64,000 nt of DNA from Pseudoscleropodium purum (taxonomy: Eukaryota > Streptophyta > Bryopsida > Hypnales > Brachytheciaceae), in the NCBI GenBank assembly GCA_963969395.1, contig OZ017796.1:11410501-11474500 (forward strand). The letters run 5' to 3'. Below the pieces are notes generated by a model. The model made no database searches, was not told the origin of the DNA, and worked only from the letters and a program-made list of their open reading frames with translations. This document shows, piece by piece, positions 12,780 to 24,899 of the stretch; the stretch's first letter is position 1; every line of letters starts with the position of its first letter. Position numbers and translations under genes: made by a program.

Positions 12780-15700
12780 ACCATGTCAAGTTTTCTTTCT
12801 TTTTTTCTTTTTTTTAAAATTTTAATATATATTTTTTCAAAAAAATATATTTTTTTATTTTCCTATAATTGCACTGCAAGGTGCCAAAAACAGATTTCTT
12901 AACGGCCCTCCACAAGGCTCAGATTTTTCCTAATGAGAATGGAATTGGATTGGGTCCACAATAGATTTGCCTACTTTGTACTTCTTTAGAGATGACAAAG
13001 ATTTTTTTTGCTTGTAGACATTAAGAGACTTGTGATTGATTGGAAGGCAAAATGGCAAGTTGCACGGGTGAGGCAATCAAGAAACCTTTACCAAAAAATA
13101 ATAATGTTTTGTCAAGATGATATTTCATTGGTAATATTCTAAGGCAAATGCAAGTTAAGGTAAGAGTACCAAATTCTACCATTTTCTAAGCTTCTAATCT
13201 ACAATGTCAAATACAATTCTTTTTTATTAGATAATTGGTGACATCAAAAAATCAAGTCTAAATCATTTTTTAGTTTTCCAACATTCAAAATGATAGTCTA
13301 GAAATTCTAAATTTGAAAGCACATAACATTCTTAACCTTTTGTTGGATGGTCCTTGTGATATTGTTTTAAATCCAAGTATCGAAGGAGAAAATGAGGTGA
13401 GGTGGTCTAAATCAAGGTTTGTAGCTCATACTAGGGATAATTTCATTTATATCAGCCTTTATTTTAGGGATTTCCATAGTGTTTTGGGAACCTCTAGTCA
13501 CTAATTTAGAATGCTATATATTGAACCTACACATGACATTAAACTCTCTTTAATTAACAAAATGCTCTATATCTTATTGGTTCCTTTAATGATAAATTAT
13601 GATATCTACTTCAATTCCCATTGTTTGCTCTTGAAAATTTATAATAGTTTTGGTGATTGATATTAGCAATTCAAGGTCAACATTTAGAGTGCACATATAT
13701 TAATGGAACGAGGGTCTTCGCCCTAGTATACTATAATAGTCACTAAGAATTGTGACTAATAATTCTTTTATTCATGGCCTTGGTCAAAAGTCACATTTAA
13801 AGGCCAAGTTTTTTCATGCATCACCTAATATACTATAGAATGATGGACTTAGATATGAGAAGGAGGGATTTTTTTTTGAATAAATTTTTAGAAATTGAGC
13901 AGAAAATCCATTGATTTATTTTTCATTTGGACGATTTTATTTTTTTATTATTATCTTCATACTTTTTCTTCTTTTTTCTTCTTTCTTGGTAGAATTTCAA
14001 CAATTAGGGGTGCAATGTACAAAAAGAAGAAACCTTGTGATAAAAAAAACAAGTGGCATTGCCATATTCACTCATGCATCACTTTTTAGATATCACCATG
14101 AATTGGCTATATTGTCAATCTTGATTCGTTTACCATATTTTCCTTAAACAATCATTTTTTTCCTACATCAATTATTAAAATAAAACCCTATGGATTCAAG
14201 TTTGTAATACCATGATAAGTTGATAACCACTAGTATCCTAGGATATATTATTACTTTGAATTGAAGCCCAAATAATTATTCAACTATATGTATCTTTGAT
14301 TGATGAAAATGTAGAGTTGTTTGCACCACACTTCTCCACAAGTTCCCCCCACTCAGGGCTTTCAAGGTTGTCATGAAAAAAAATTCAAAACATTCCATGG
14401 ACTAAAAGTGAGCTTAAAAAAACAAAATTTACTCTTGAAAGTCTTGATTCATTTTTTAATTTTCAATTTGGTACAAATGCATAGTAGAACCACCCATAGT
14501 CTACCATTTAGCAATTCCACTATTGCTCTAGAGCAATATAACACAATGTAAATTTTCTACCATAAGAGAAGATAGAAATCACGGGGATTGCAATTTTTTT
14601 GGTAATTTTATACTTTGAAGTGAAATTACTACAAATTTTGGAAGTTGATAGCTAGTCTAAACCTATATCCAATATGTAGAGTCTTTTAATTCTAATCATT
14701 CAAGAACTACTTTTCTACTCACTACCTTGGAACATGTGTCATGACTTGATTAATCCCAACTTTGAAAAGGAAAAAAAACATATTCTAAGCTTTGGTTGAA
14801 AATTTGTTCCAACCTTGGTTGGAAATACTTGCACCCTACAAATTGGATATGGCTCTCTAGTTAAGAATGGGTGGTTCTACCACATTACAAACAATAATTT
14901 AGAGAAATAATTTGGCATAGGGGGAATTTCACATGGTACAACAGGTGCATGAGTTTTCATGCCACACTCCAAAATTAAAAAAGCTTCAAAGAAAAGTAGG
15001 CTGTAAATGGAATGATTTGTTCTAAAATTTTCCAAAAGAAACACATGTGAAATGAAATCATGAAGCATTTATATTATTTCCTTTAGATAGTTGAAATCTT
15101 TTTTAATTCAAAATTTTTAGATGATTTATTATTTTCTATGTTATTTTTTATTTTATTTTTTTCTATGTTAAAGATTCAAGCAATTTTAAAAGTATAATTG
15201 TAGTTTTGTAACTTGGTAGACTTTGTAAATAGAAAATTCCGTTCAATTAGGATTTTTGTAATTAGACACAACATTATTTTTAAAGACTATATTTGTTATA
15301 CTTAATGTGGTTTAATTCATACATATACACATTGTATAAATTAAATTGATATTGTTTGAATATATCATGTTATGAAGAATGGAGATTTATTTTTAAGATA
15401 ATGTGATTTATTCTCTCATCACAAGGTGACATTGAAGGTATGCATTATATGAAATTGTTCTTTTAACAAGTGTAGAAAGTATATAAAATAAATGAGTTAC
15501 CATAAAGAATGGATTATTCATTTGTAAATTTCATGGAATTTGATTATAATGAATGTTACTTTGAGCATTGTTTTAGATACATAGAGACTTGTTGAGCATT
15601 GTCTATCTTAAGAAGAATTGTAAGTTACTTCTTTTTTATTTCAAACTTCAAAAATTGATTCTACAAAATTAAAACAATACAAAGATAGAACGCATTTTTT

Positions 15701-16031
15701 CAACATTTAATTTTGAAATTGCAAGGTTATGAAAAATTTATGTCTTTGTATACATAGTTAATTGGCAGTCATTATTGTCAAACATCACTTCTAAGCACAT
15801 TAGAATTTCTAAATGGTACATTATACATTCTTTTATGATGAAAGCCCTTGTCTCTGTAACATTCAAAACTTTAATTTTTGAAATCTTTTAGTTCATAAAT
15901 TTTTTTATTTGTAATAATTTTAAATGTCTTAAGATTTTAATAAGTTTATAATTATACCAATTTAAACTCTTCAACTTTCATTGGTTGCTTTGCACCATTC
16001 TCTATAATCCTAGGAGTTGCAAACTATAACT

Positions 16032-16116
16032 ATTAGTTTGAGATTTTTATGGCTGTGATCTAAAGATGTTACATCTTTAGATCTTTAGGTAAAGGCCATA
16101 AAAATCTCAAACTAAT
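16032..16116. repeat. Nested perfect hairpin (22-bp outer stem, 12-bp inner stem)
   Basis: The outer arms, 16032-16053 and 16095-16116, are perfect 22-bp reverse complements (ATTAGTTTGAGATTTTTATG plus GC). The enclosed sequence holds GATCTAAAGATG and CATCTTTAGATC, a second perfect stem around a TTA loop. The whole could be a snapback MITE or a transcribed foldback RNA. Confidence 0.75.
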
Positions 16117-17211
16117 TGAAAAATATTAATTTATTTTAGATTTACTCTTACAAAATCAATAATAATAAGAGGTTATTGATCTTGATTTATTATAATAGAA
16201 TATCTAAATTTTCAATGTTTTTGAGCAAGGTTGTAGTAATATCACTATCATTTACTATCATTGCCCTCCAAAGCTTCACTTTCTACAATAATTTAACTTT
16301 ATTCTATTAGTAAAAATTGCATTAATAATAGTAAAACAACATTTCCAACAATTAAGACCATTTTAGAATGAAAAGAAAATCAATCAACTTTGTTATACGT
16401 AAATAACATGGTCAACCTAAAAATCTGACAAGACAATCTCAAGAGGTGATCACATCACAAAATGTAGATGCCCATGATATGTTGAAACCTCTTTTGTTTA
16501 TGGACATGTAGGTTCCTATTCATTTGGAGCATGGTTGGGTCATTCTTCATTTTTTACGCATAATAAAGTAAACTTAGTCACACCACTTCTTTTCCTCCAA
16601 TTACAATGCAACAAAAATTTGGGCCATGGCAATTAGTTACTGGTGCCAAACAAACTAAGGCTAAACTATTATTTGGATTATTAATGACACTTGACTAAAG
16701 ATTTTGGGGCTCTATTTTTGGATTGGGAGATTTTGGCAATGAAGGTTTTTATATAGATATTGAAGCTTGAAAAAATTAAGTTTCCATTTTTAATTTTTTT
16801 TTCATTGATATTCTTTGGCTAGTCATTTGTAATTCTACTTAAAATATATAATTCTAATTTTTTTAAATATTATCAATGACCAACAATTTAGAAAAATGAA
16901 TTTGCAACCATAGAATGTTGATTTTCTAATGGTCCAAACACCAATCTATATATAGACTTATATATACTAATAATGCTTTAGGTACTCATCTTTAATTGCC
17001 CTAACTAAATGTTGATCCTTATTTTTTGGCTAAAATATAAACAAAAAATACTCAAACTTGCAAATAGTAAAAATCTTATAATAGTGTATAGTTGGTCATC
17101 ATTTTTTAGTAGTAAGTAGCAGTCCATTTATGGTAAAAAAAAGTACTATTTATGGAGTAGTAGTTTTGTAAAAAGGATGGATTTTGATATGTATAATTCT
17201 TCTCAAATTAA

Positions 17212-18142
17212 CCCCTAAATGTTTTGGACTATGTCTTCAATAAATTCGCTCCATAACTGCCATTTCTAGTGCAAGTACCAAATTTTAGTAAAAATAATTT
17301 TTTAGATACATATAACCATAGGATCTTGTAGTAATTTGGTTTGAGAAGATGTGCAAAAAAATTCAGAAATTTCCACTTTATAGATTGCAGGATAATGAGG
17401 ATATATATATTTGAAGTGACAAAAATCCTTTTTTGGGCCCTGAAAAAATCAGGCAGCTACAATTCACAAGGTCACATTTGCACGAAAAAATGTCCAAAAT
17501 GGTAGTGCTTCTTTGGATTCATTCCTCAAGGCAAGTTGGCTACATTCTTGAAAAAGTTTAGACCATTTGGAATTGTACAACCTATAGGAAAAAAATAGGA
17601 AGTACAAAGAAGTAGAGAATGATTCAAAACATTAAATTGTTAAGAATTTAATTATAGAATTGAAAATTTTCAATCCCAATGGTGGTAATGAGTAATAAAA
17701 AATCTACATCATGTCTTTTTATTTTTTTCGAAAAGTATTAAAAATTGAGTTAAATAAAGGACTTGAAAATTTATCTTCAAGTAGGGAATCCAAAATTGCC
17801 GGTAAACTAGAGCACCTCATAACTTTCATCTCATAAATCAAAATGGAATGATTCAAAGCTTTCCAAGTACATATAAATCTTAAAAAATAATTTTAAATTT
17901 AAATTTTGAAAAAAAGTGATTTTTTAAGAAATTTTTGGGTTGCTTGCTAAGTATTGAAAATGATATATCATACAATAACTTTTTAACCATGTAGTCAAAG
18001 GTTATGAAAATAATTAGGCCTTAAAGCTACTCTTTGGGCACATGTTATATGAAATTTCAAAGAAATAAAATAAAAATTCCATTTGTAGTGAGCTGCCCCA
18101 AATTGCTATGCTATCAAAAAACACAATTTGGTCCTTCAAGGG
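17212..18142. mobile_element. TTAA-flanked non-autonomous element (piggyBac-like), copy 1
   Basis: TTAA occurs at 17208-17211 and again at 18143-18146. The element begins CCCCTAAATG and ends TTCAAGGG. It is 931 bp with no coding capacity, and about the same size and content as the copy at 23242-24183; shared segments include GTACCAAATTTTAG and ATAACTTTTTAACCAT. Confidence 0.65.
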
Positions 18143-18839
18143 TTAATTTCTTTATTTGAACAAAGTTTGATGTTTTATTTTTTTTAGTATGTATAATTTG
18201 GAATTTAAATCCATTTATATTACTATTAGAGCCTCTATAATATTCACTTTCAAAAATCAATAACTAATTAATTGTGCATCCCAAATTTGCACATTCACTT
18301 GCAAAGCATTTTAATCATTATAAATATGCAAAATTCTTCATTATATTCTTGTACATAACCATTGCGCGACAAAGATTATTTGGATGATTTTGGATGTAGT
18401 CACTTGAAGAAGTGTCAATGTTCACATGGTTTATGATTAACATTTCAAGAAGTAGATTTGATAATATTGCTTGTTTTTCATTTAATAGTCTTTTTAAGCA
18501 ATATTTGTAGTAATATTTGAATGTTTATTGTAAAGATGTCACTTCATCTCCTTCTTTATAGGGTGTTTTTCTAAGGTCTCTTGTTAAGTTTATTGAAGGT
18601 TCATTCAAATCAACCTCAATGCCATTTTCTTATCTTGATACTAATTAACAAATAAATTAGGGGTGAAGATGAGAAAAAAATTAAAAATTAAAAAAAATTA
18701 TATATATATATATGAAAACCAAATGATGAACAAATTAGAAGGTAAATACACAAAAAAATTCTTTTAGGAAGGCTAATTATAAAGTCTATTCAATAAAATG
18801 AAATTCCAACAAATTTCCAACTTCAATTATAGCTTTTCA

Positions 18840-19680
18840 ATTGTCTATAGGTTTAAAATGAGGATTTTACGGATATGTTCTAAATATTGCATTTTAAAGT
18901 AGAAGCATATAGTTCAGATTCTTTGAAGACTCCTCGATAAACTAAGTAGCTTTATAAATGTTGAAGGGCTTGAAGTGAGGATTTTAGACAAAGCATCTAA
19001 ATGTTGCATTCTAAAGAAAAAGCATATTGTTTAGATTCCTTGTTGGTTCCTTGATGAATTGAATGATCCTATTAATGTTGAAAGGCTTGAAGTGAGGATT
19101 TTAGACACACTTCTAGATGTTGCATTCTGAAGGACAAGCATATAGTTTAGATTCTTTGCCAACTTCTCAACTGAATGGCTTTATAGATGTTGAGAGCCTT
19201 GAGGTGAAGGTTTCAATATCAATAATGTTTTTTTTAATTTATTACAACTATTAGTTGAGTTTTTCTATAAAGTAACAAATGAATTGCTTTGAAATGTCTA
19301 AGGTTTTGAAGTAAGATTTTAAATGTTCTTATAAATGATCCATTCTAAAGTACAAGAATCTTATAGAGATTCTTTGTAAATTGTTTGGTGAATGACTTTT
19401 AAGATTTTAGTAAACTTGAAAGGACATGTACATAAAAATGTGTCTATGTGAGGTACAAAGTTTTTGTTGAGATTTTTATGTACTATCAAGTGATTGCTTT
19501 ATTGATTTCCATAGGCTTAAAGTGATAGATTTAGGTATCAACTTATATTGCATTTTATAGCTCGAGTATATATATAAGATTCTTTATATGGTGCTAGATT
19601 GAATGTTTTTTAGACATCCAAGCCTTGAGGGCTTAAAGTGAGGTTTTAAATGTTCCTATTAATGTCATATTCTACAATAT
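18840..19680. repeat. Degenerate tandem array, unit about 117 bp
   Basis: The word GAGGATTTTA (or a variant) recurs at about 18860, 18977 and 19094, a spacing of 117. Each is followed by a TTGCATTCTAAAG-like word and ATAGTTTAGATTC. More diverged units continue to about 19.65 kb. There is no coding frame and no similarity to a known satellite that I recognise. Confidence 0.75.
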
Positions 19681-20225
19681 AACAATTTACTAAAATGATT
19701 TGTACATTTTCAAATGGATTTTTTACTTTCCATACTTGTAAATTAAATTATGAAAAGAACATATGTTTTTGGTATTTGGGCCTTAATTGTAGATAAGTCA
19801 CTATTCTTTATTACCTTTATATTGGCTTTAACCCCTATAGATCTAAAGAATTTAGATAGAATACAAATGTTCATAGAATATATTTTCCTTATCTTTTTTG
19901 AAGTTTGTATAAGAGAAATCAATGTGAAGCATGAAAAGAAGAATGTATATGTAGTTATAATATTGTATGTTTTTTTTAAAGATTTGCTTCAAATTAACTT
20001 TGAAGATTAAACTTAAAAAATTCACCAACAACATAATTTTCAAATTTAGCATTTGAAAAATTCTCCGATTCATCAAAATTGTAATTTCAATTGATTTGTG
20101 AAAAAAGCATAAGATTTAGTGATGTGAACATTATAAATTGGTTCATTGGGGTAAATATAAAGGTCAAGGTCCCGTTGAGCAATTTTGCTATTATAAGTAC
20201 ATTTTCAAAATTTCAATTAAGTTAA

Positions 20226-20392
20226 CCCCTAGAGTCCCAAAGTCCCTAGTAGGAATGCTTGGATTTTAGGTAGGGTCATATGGCCTAAATTTTTTTATTT
20301 GATTTTTTGAAATTTTGAAGAAAAATTCTATTTTGATTGAGCTATCCAAAACTATGGTGTTACCAAAAAAAGCAGCTTGGTCCTTTTAGGGA
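20226..20392. mobile_element. TTAA-flanked element, short internally deleted copy
   Basis: TTAA at 20222-20225 and 20393-20396 brackets 167 bp beginning CCCCTAGAG and ending TTTTAGGGA. The last ~85 bp match the right end of the 931-bp copy at 17212-18142, so this looks like a deletion derivative. Confidence 0.65.
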
Positions 20393-20702
20393 TTAATTTC
20401 GGTTTTTTGTTTTTTTTGTTTTTTTTGATACGTTGTAATCTAAGGAATCATGAGTCTAATAGTTCTTGGTATTGCTAGGAAGCTCTCTGCAAGGAGGAGT
20501 ATTTGGTTTGTTTGTAGCATTTGGACCTATATTAAACTATTGAATTTCAAAGTTTCTATGAATTAAAAATTGAATTGAACTATCTTTTATTTTGGAAAAC
20601 ATAACTTTTACATTGCATGTCAAAATGCCACAAAACAAAGCCCTTGCACTCCTTCAATCCTTCATGCTCAAAATCTTGAATTTCAAAGTTTTTACAAATT
20701 AA

Positions 20703-21343
20703 CCCCTAAATGCTTGAGGCACCAAAATCTGGTGTTTGCAAAACTTTGAAGTTAAATATAACCTAGACAAGTTGCTATTTTTAGTAGATTATATTTTTGG
20801 AAAATTCTCCTTGAAGTCTAGCATCAAAAATCCGATCTTGAAAATAAATGGTAGTGATTTTTCTATTCGAGATTTTGTGCAAGGGGACCCATTGCATTCT
20901 TGACTTCTTATAGTGCTGAAAGCTCTTGGAAATGAGCCTCAAATACACTAAATCTTAGAGAAAAAATCACATTCAAAATTCATTTAAAAAAATTATAGAA
21001 TAGATTTTGAAAAGTTGTAAGTTGATTGGAGTTATACATGTTAGGCCCTTTTACTTCATATATTTTTGGTCATCAACTTTTTAGATTTGACTTGTAAAAA
21101 GAGGATTGGAAGACTTCACATTACTTTCATAGTTTTAACACCCTCATGGTTAAACATTATAATATTTCATTCCATAAGTGATATTGTTGTGTTTTCTTTC
21201 TCTATTAGATCTTTTACATGTCTAGTTTGAACTTGTAAGGATACAATTCAAAAACAATTGATACAACTTATCAAAATGTTGACATTTTGTTCAATTTAGA
21301 GCAAATTCCAAGAAGCTCAAAATTGGCCTTGGACATTTAGAAG
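20703..21343. mobile_element. TTAA-flanked element, copy of the 44-45 kb type
   Basis: TTAA at 20699-20702 and 21344-21347. The left end is CCCCTAAATGCTTGAGGCAC and the right end reads GGCCTTGGACATTTAGAAG. Both halves match, in reverse, the two halves of the 879-bp element at 44296-45174; the 250-bp unit present there is missing here. It is 641 bp with no coding frame. Confidence 0.72.
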
Positions 21344-23241
21344 TTAAGAAATTGGAAAATTATTTTTACTTTTATTTTGGTTGTAGCAATAATACATGGC
21401 ACATAATTCTATACCTTCAATTAGGTTGTTTGGTTTGGTTTGGCTTAGTGAAATTTAAGAAAATGTGAGTCTCCTAGCCGTATTCTTGGCCTTGTTGGAA
21501 AACCATCTATGAAGAGTAGTGCATTGACTTTGTTTTGTGGTGTTTGGACCTATGGTGTGAAGTTATGTTTTTCTGAATTATTTTTAAATGAAAAAATTGA
21601 GTTAAAATATATTTTATTTTGAAAAAAAAAATTCTCATCATATGTCCAAACGCCATGAAACAAAACCCTTGCACTCCTTTGTGCATAGAGCTTTTTATTT
21701 ATATCAAGGATACAACCTCTCACACCACCAAAGCTGCCTTGCAATCCTTTGTACATAAAAAATATTGAAATTCAAAAAATTTATAAATTGAAAATCATTT
21801 TTACTTTTATTTTGGTTGTGGCAATGGCACAAGGCACACTAGTATGTATTTCCATACCTTAAGTTAGGCTACTATCTACCAAAAAGAGGTGGACAACTTG
21901 GTTTCCAATTGATTAACCTCCATGTTTTGACAAAAATCTTGAGCCATTGATTTAAAGAAAATAAAATCCGCCCCCCCCCCCCTCCCTTCCCCCTCTTAAT
22001 CACCGTCGATCTAATTTAATACAAAATACAACTACAAAATATGAATTCGAATACAAATACGAATAGGATACAAAAGTACATACAATACTATATATGAATA
22101 CAAATATACAATATGATATACATACAAGGATATGGTTACGGGGTATATATCCTATATCAATTATGAGTCCCTTTGCCACTTGCAAATTACAAAGGGGTAG
22201 GGGTGGGGAAATTTTTGTTTTTAAATTGATTTTTGGGGGGGTTTAGTGCATAGTGATTGCAAATGTCAATCAGTCAAAGTTTCACTATGCACTGTAATTT
22301 GTTTTGTTTGTTATGTTGAAATCTTTGAGACCATGCATCCCAGTTATGTACTTGATATTATTGGAAAGCCCTTGGTGAGAAAGGGTGCATAAGCTTTGTT
22401 TCATAATGTTTGGGCCTATGGTGTAAAGGTAACTAAATTTTGAATTTTTTATGAATTAGGAAATTAGAAAGTTGCATATACTTTTATTTTGGCTATGCCA
22501 TGGCTACAATATAGTTCACACTAGTATGAATTAATACCTTAAGACATGTTTTTTTTGTTTTTTTGTTTTTTTGTTTTTTATGTTGAGATCTCCTAAACTA
22601 TATGTCTTCCGTCGCGTTCTTGGTACTGTCAAGTTGCAAAGAGGGGTGCAAGGGTTTTGTTTTGTGGCATTATGCCCTATGATGTGAAAGTTATTGAATT
22701 TCAAAGTTATTATGAATTAGAAGATTAAAAAATTAGTTTTACTTTTATTTTGCCTGTGGGAATAACACGGGGTATACTAGTCATCAATTGATACCCTTGA
22801 GATAGGTTGTTTGTTTTGTTTGTTTGATACATTGAGATCTAAGAAATTGGGACTCCAAGAGGTATCTGGTAGTGTTTGTAGAACCACTTGAAAGCTCTTG
22901 GCAAAGAGGGATACACACACTTTGTTTCATGGCATTTGGACCTACACTTAAAAAGTTATTGAATTTTAAAGTTTTTATGAATTGAAAAATAGAATCAAAT
23001 TATCCTTTATTTTGGAAAATTCGTAATTTTGGCATTTCATGTTCAAATGCCATGAAACAAAGTCTTTGCACTCTTTTGTGCCTAGAGCTTTATCTACATG
23101 CCTATTTTGTGGCCTTTTGATCTACAATTTGAAAGATATTGAATTTTAGATTTTTTATAAATGATTTTTTTTTTTTTTTTTTTTTTTTTTGTTTCATTTA
23201 GATCTCCTAGACCGTGTGTCCCTTGATCACATAATTCTCAA

Positions 23242-24183
23242 TCCCTAAATGACTTTGACTATATTTTTACCAAAACTACTCCAAAACTACCATTTGTAAA
23301 ACAAGTACCAAATTTTAGAAAAAAAACAATTTTGGAAACATATAACTGTAGGATCTTATAGTAATCTTGTTTAAAAATATGTGGAAAAAATTTCAGAAAT
23401 TTCTACTATATTGATTGCAAGATATTAGCATTTGAAGTGACAAATTTCCTTTTGGGGCCCTACAAAAATCTGGGCAGCTATATTTTAGAAGGTTACATTT
23501 GTATGAAAAAATGTCCAAAATGGTGGTTACTCTTTGAATTGATTTTTCAAGTCAAGTTGGCTACATGCTTGAAAAATTTCGGATCATTTAGAATGATACA
23601 ACATATAGGAAAAAAATAGTAAGTAGAAAAGAATAGAGAATGATTCAAAATACTAAATTGTTAACAATTTATTTATGGAATTGAAAAATGACAATTCCAA
23701 GGGTTGTAATGTTGTAATAAATAATCTACATCCAATTTTTTTATTTTTTTCCAATAATATTGAAAACTGAGTTAAATAAAGGACTTCAAAGTTTGTCTTA
23801 GAATAGAGATTTAATAATGACCTACAAACTCTGGCAATATAAAAATCTTTTTAATTTTTGACTCATTGATCAAAATGAAATAATCCAAAGCTTTCCAAGT
23901 ACATATGAATCTAAAGAACCAATTTCAAATTTTAATGTTAAAAAAAATGATTTTTAAAGAAGTTTTTTTGCTACTCAGGTTGCCCATCAAGTAATGAAAA
24001 ATACATATCACACAATAACTTTTTAACCATCTAGTCAAAAGTTATGAAAGTTGTTTGGCCTTAAAGCTATTCCTCGGGCACATGTCGTGTTAAAATTTTA
24101 GCGGAAAAAAATAAAAACTTCATTTGTAGTAAGCTACCCAAAATTTTTATGTTGCCAAAAAATGCAATTTGGGCATTTAGGGG
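23242..24183. mobile_element. TTAA-family element with decayed target sites
   Basis: The left end is TCCCTAAATG preceded by TCAA, and the right end is GGGCATTTAGGGG followed by TTGA. It runs 942 bp collinear with the 931-bp copy at 17212-18142. The one-base changes in both flanking TTAA words suggest an older insertion. Confidence 0.6.
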
Positions 24184-24899
24184 TTGATACAATTAGAAAG
24201 CTCTTGGCAAGGAGGGGTGCACAGGCTTTATTTTGTGGCATTTGGATCCTCGGTGTGAAAATTATTGAATTTTGAAGTTGCTATGAATTTTTTAAATTAG
24301 AAAATTGCTTTTTTTTCCCTTTTGACCGTGGCAATGATATAAGGCACACTAGTCAATATCTTCAATTAGGCTATTTGTTTTGTTTGTTTATTATATTGAG
24401 ATCTCTTAGAGGGAGTTGGAGCGTGTGTACCTTAGTCATGTTTTTGATATTGTAAAAAAGTCCTTGGTGAGGAGGGGTGCATGGGCTTGGTTTTGTGGTG
24501 TTCTAACGTATGGCATGAAAGTTATTGAATTTCAAAGTTTTTATGAATTAAAAAATTAAAAAATTATGCTTTCTTTTATTTTGTTCATAGCAACGGCACA
24601 TGGTGCACTAGTCAATACCTTAAGTCAATACCTTAAGTTAGATTGTTTGTTTTGTTTATTTGCTTGTTTGTAATGTTGAAATCTTTCGGACCGTGAGTCC
24701 TCCAGTTGCATTCTTGGTACCGTCGGAAAGCCCTCAGCAAGGAGGGGTGCATGGGCTTTGTTTCATGACGTTTGGACCTATGGTGTTTTGATAAAGTTAT
24801 TGAATTTCATAGTTATATTGAATTTTAAAATTTTTAAGAATTACTTTTTCTTTTCTTTTTTGACCGTGGCAACTACACGGGGCACACTAAGTTAGTATG

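Larger units (their letters stand above)
11157..17207. other. AT-rich gene-free intergenic block
   Basis: No gene is supported. The open frames are short, lack recognisable motifs and include homopolymer-derived translations. Landmarks inside are a short perfect-arm hairpin at 12749-12779 and a nested hairpin at 16032-16116 (both listed separately). Codon-like structure is absent and A/T runs are frequent. Confidence 0.6.

Noticed and set aside
19750..20076. Overlapping hydrophobic frames on both strands
   Set aside because: AT-rich DNA gives Ile/Phe/Leu-rich translations that mimic membrane proteins; no other coding signal.
22000..22185. Tyr/Ile-rich frame on the minus strand near 22.1 kb
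   Set aside because: It translates a run of repeated ATACAAATA-type words; low complexity, not a protein.
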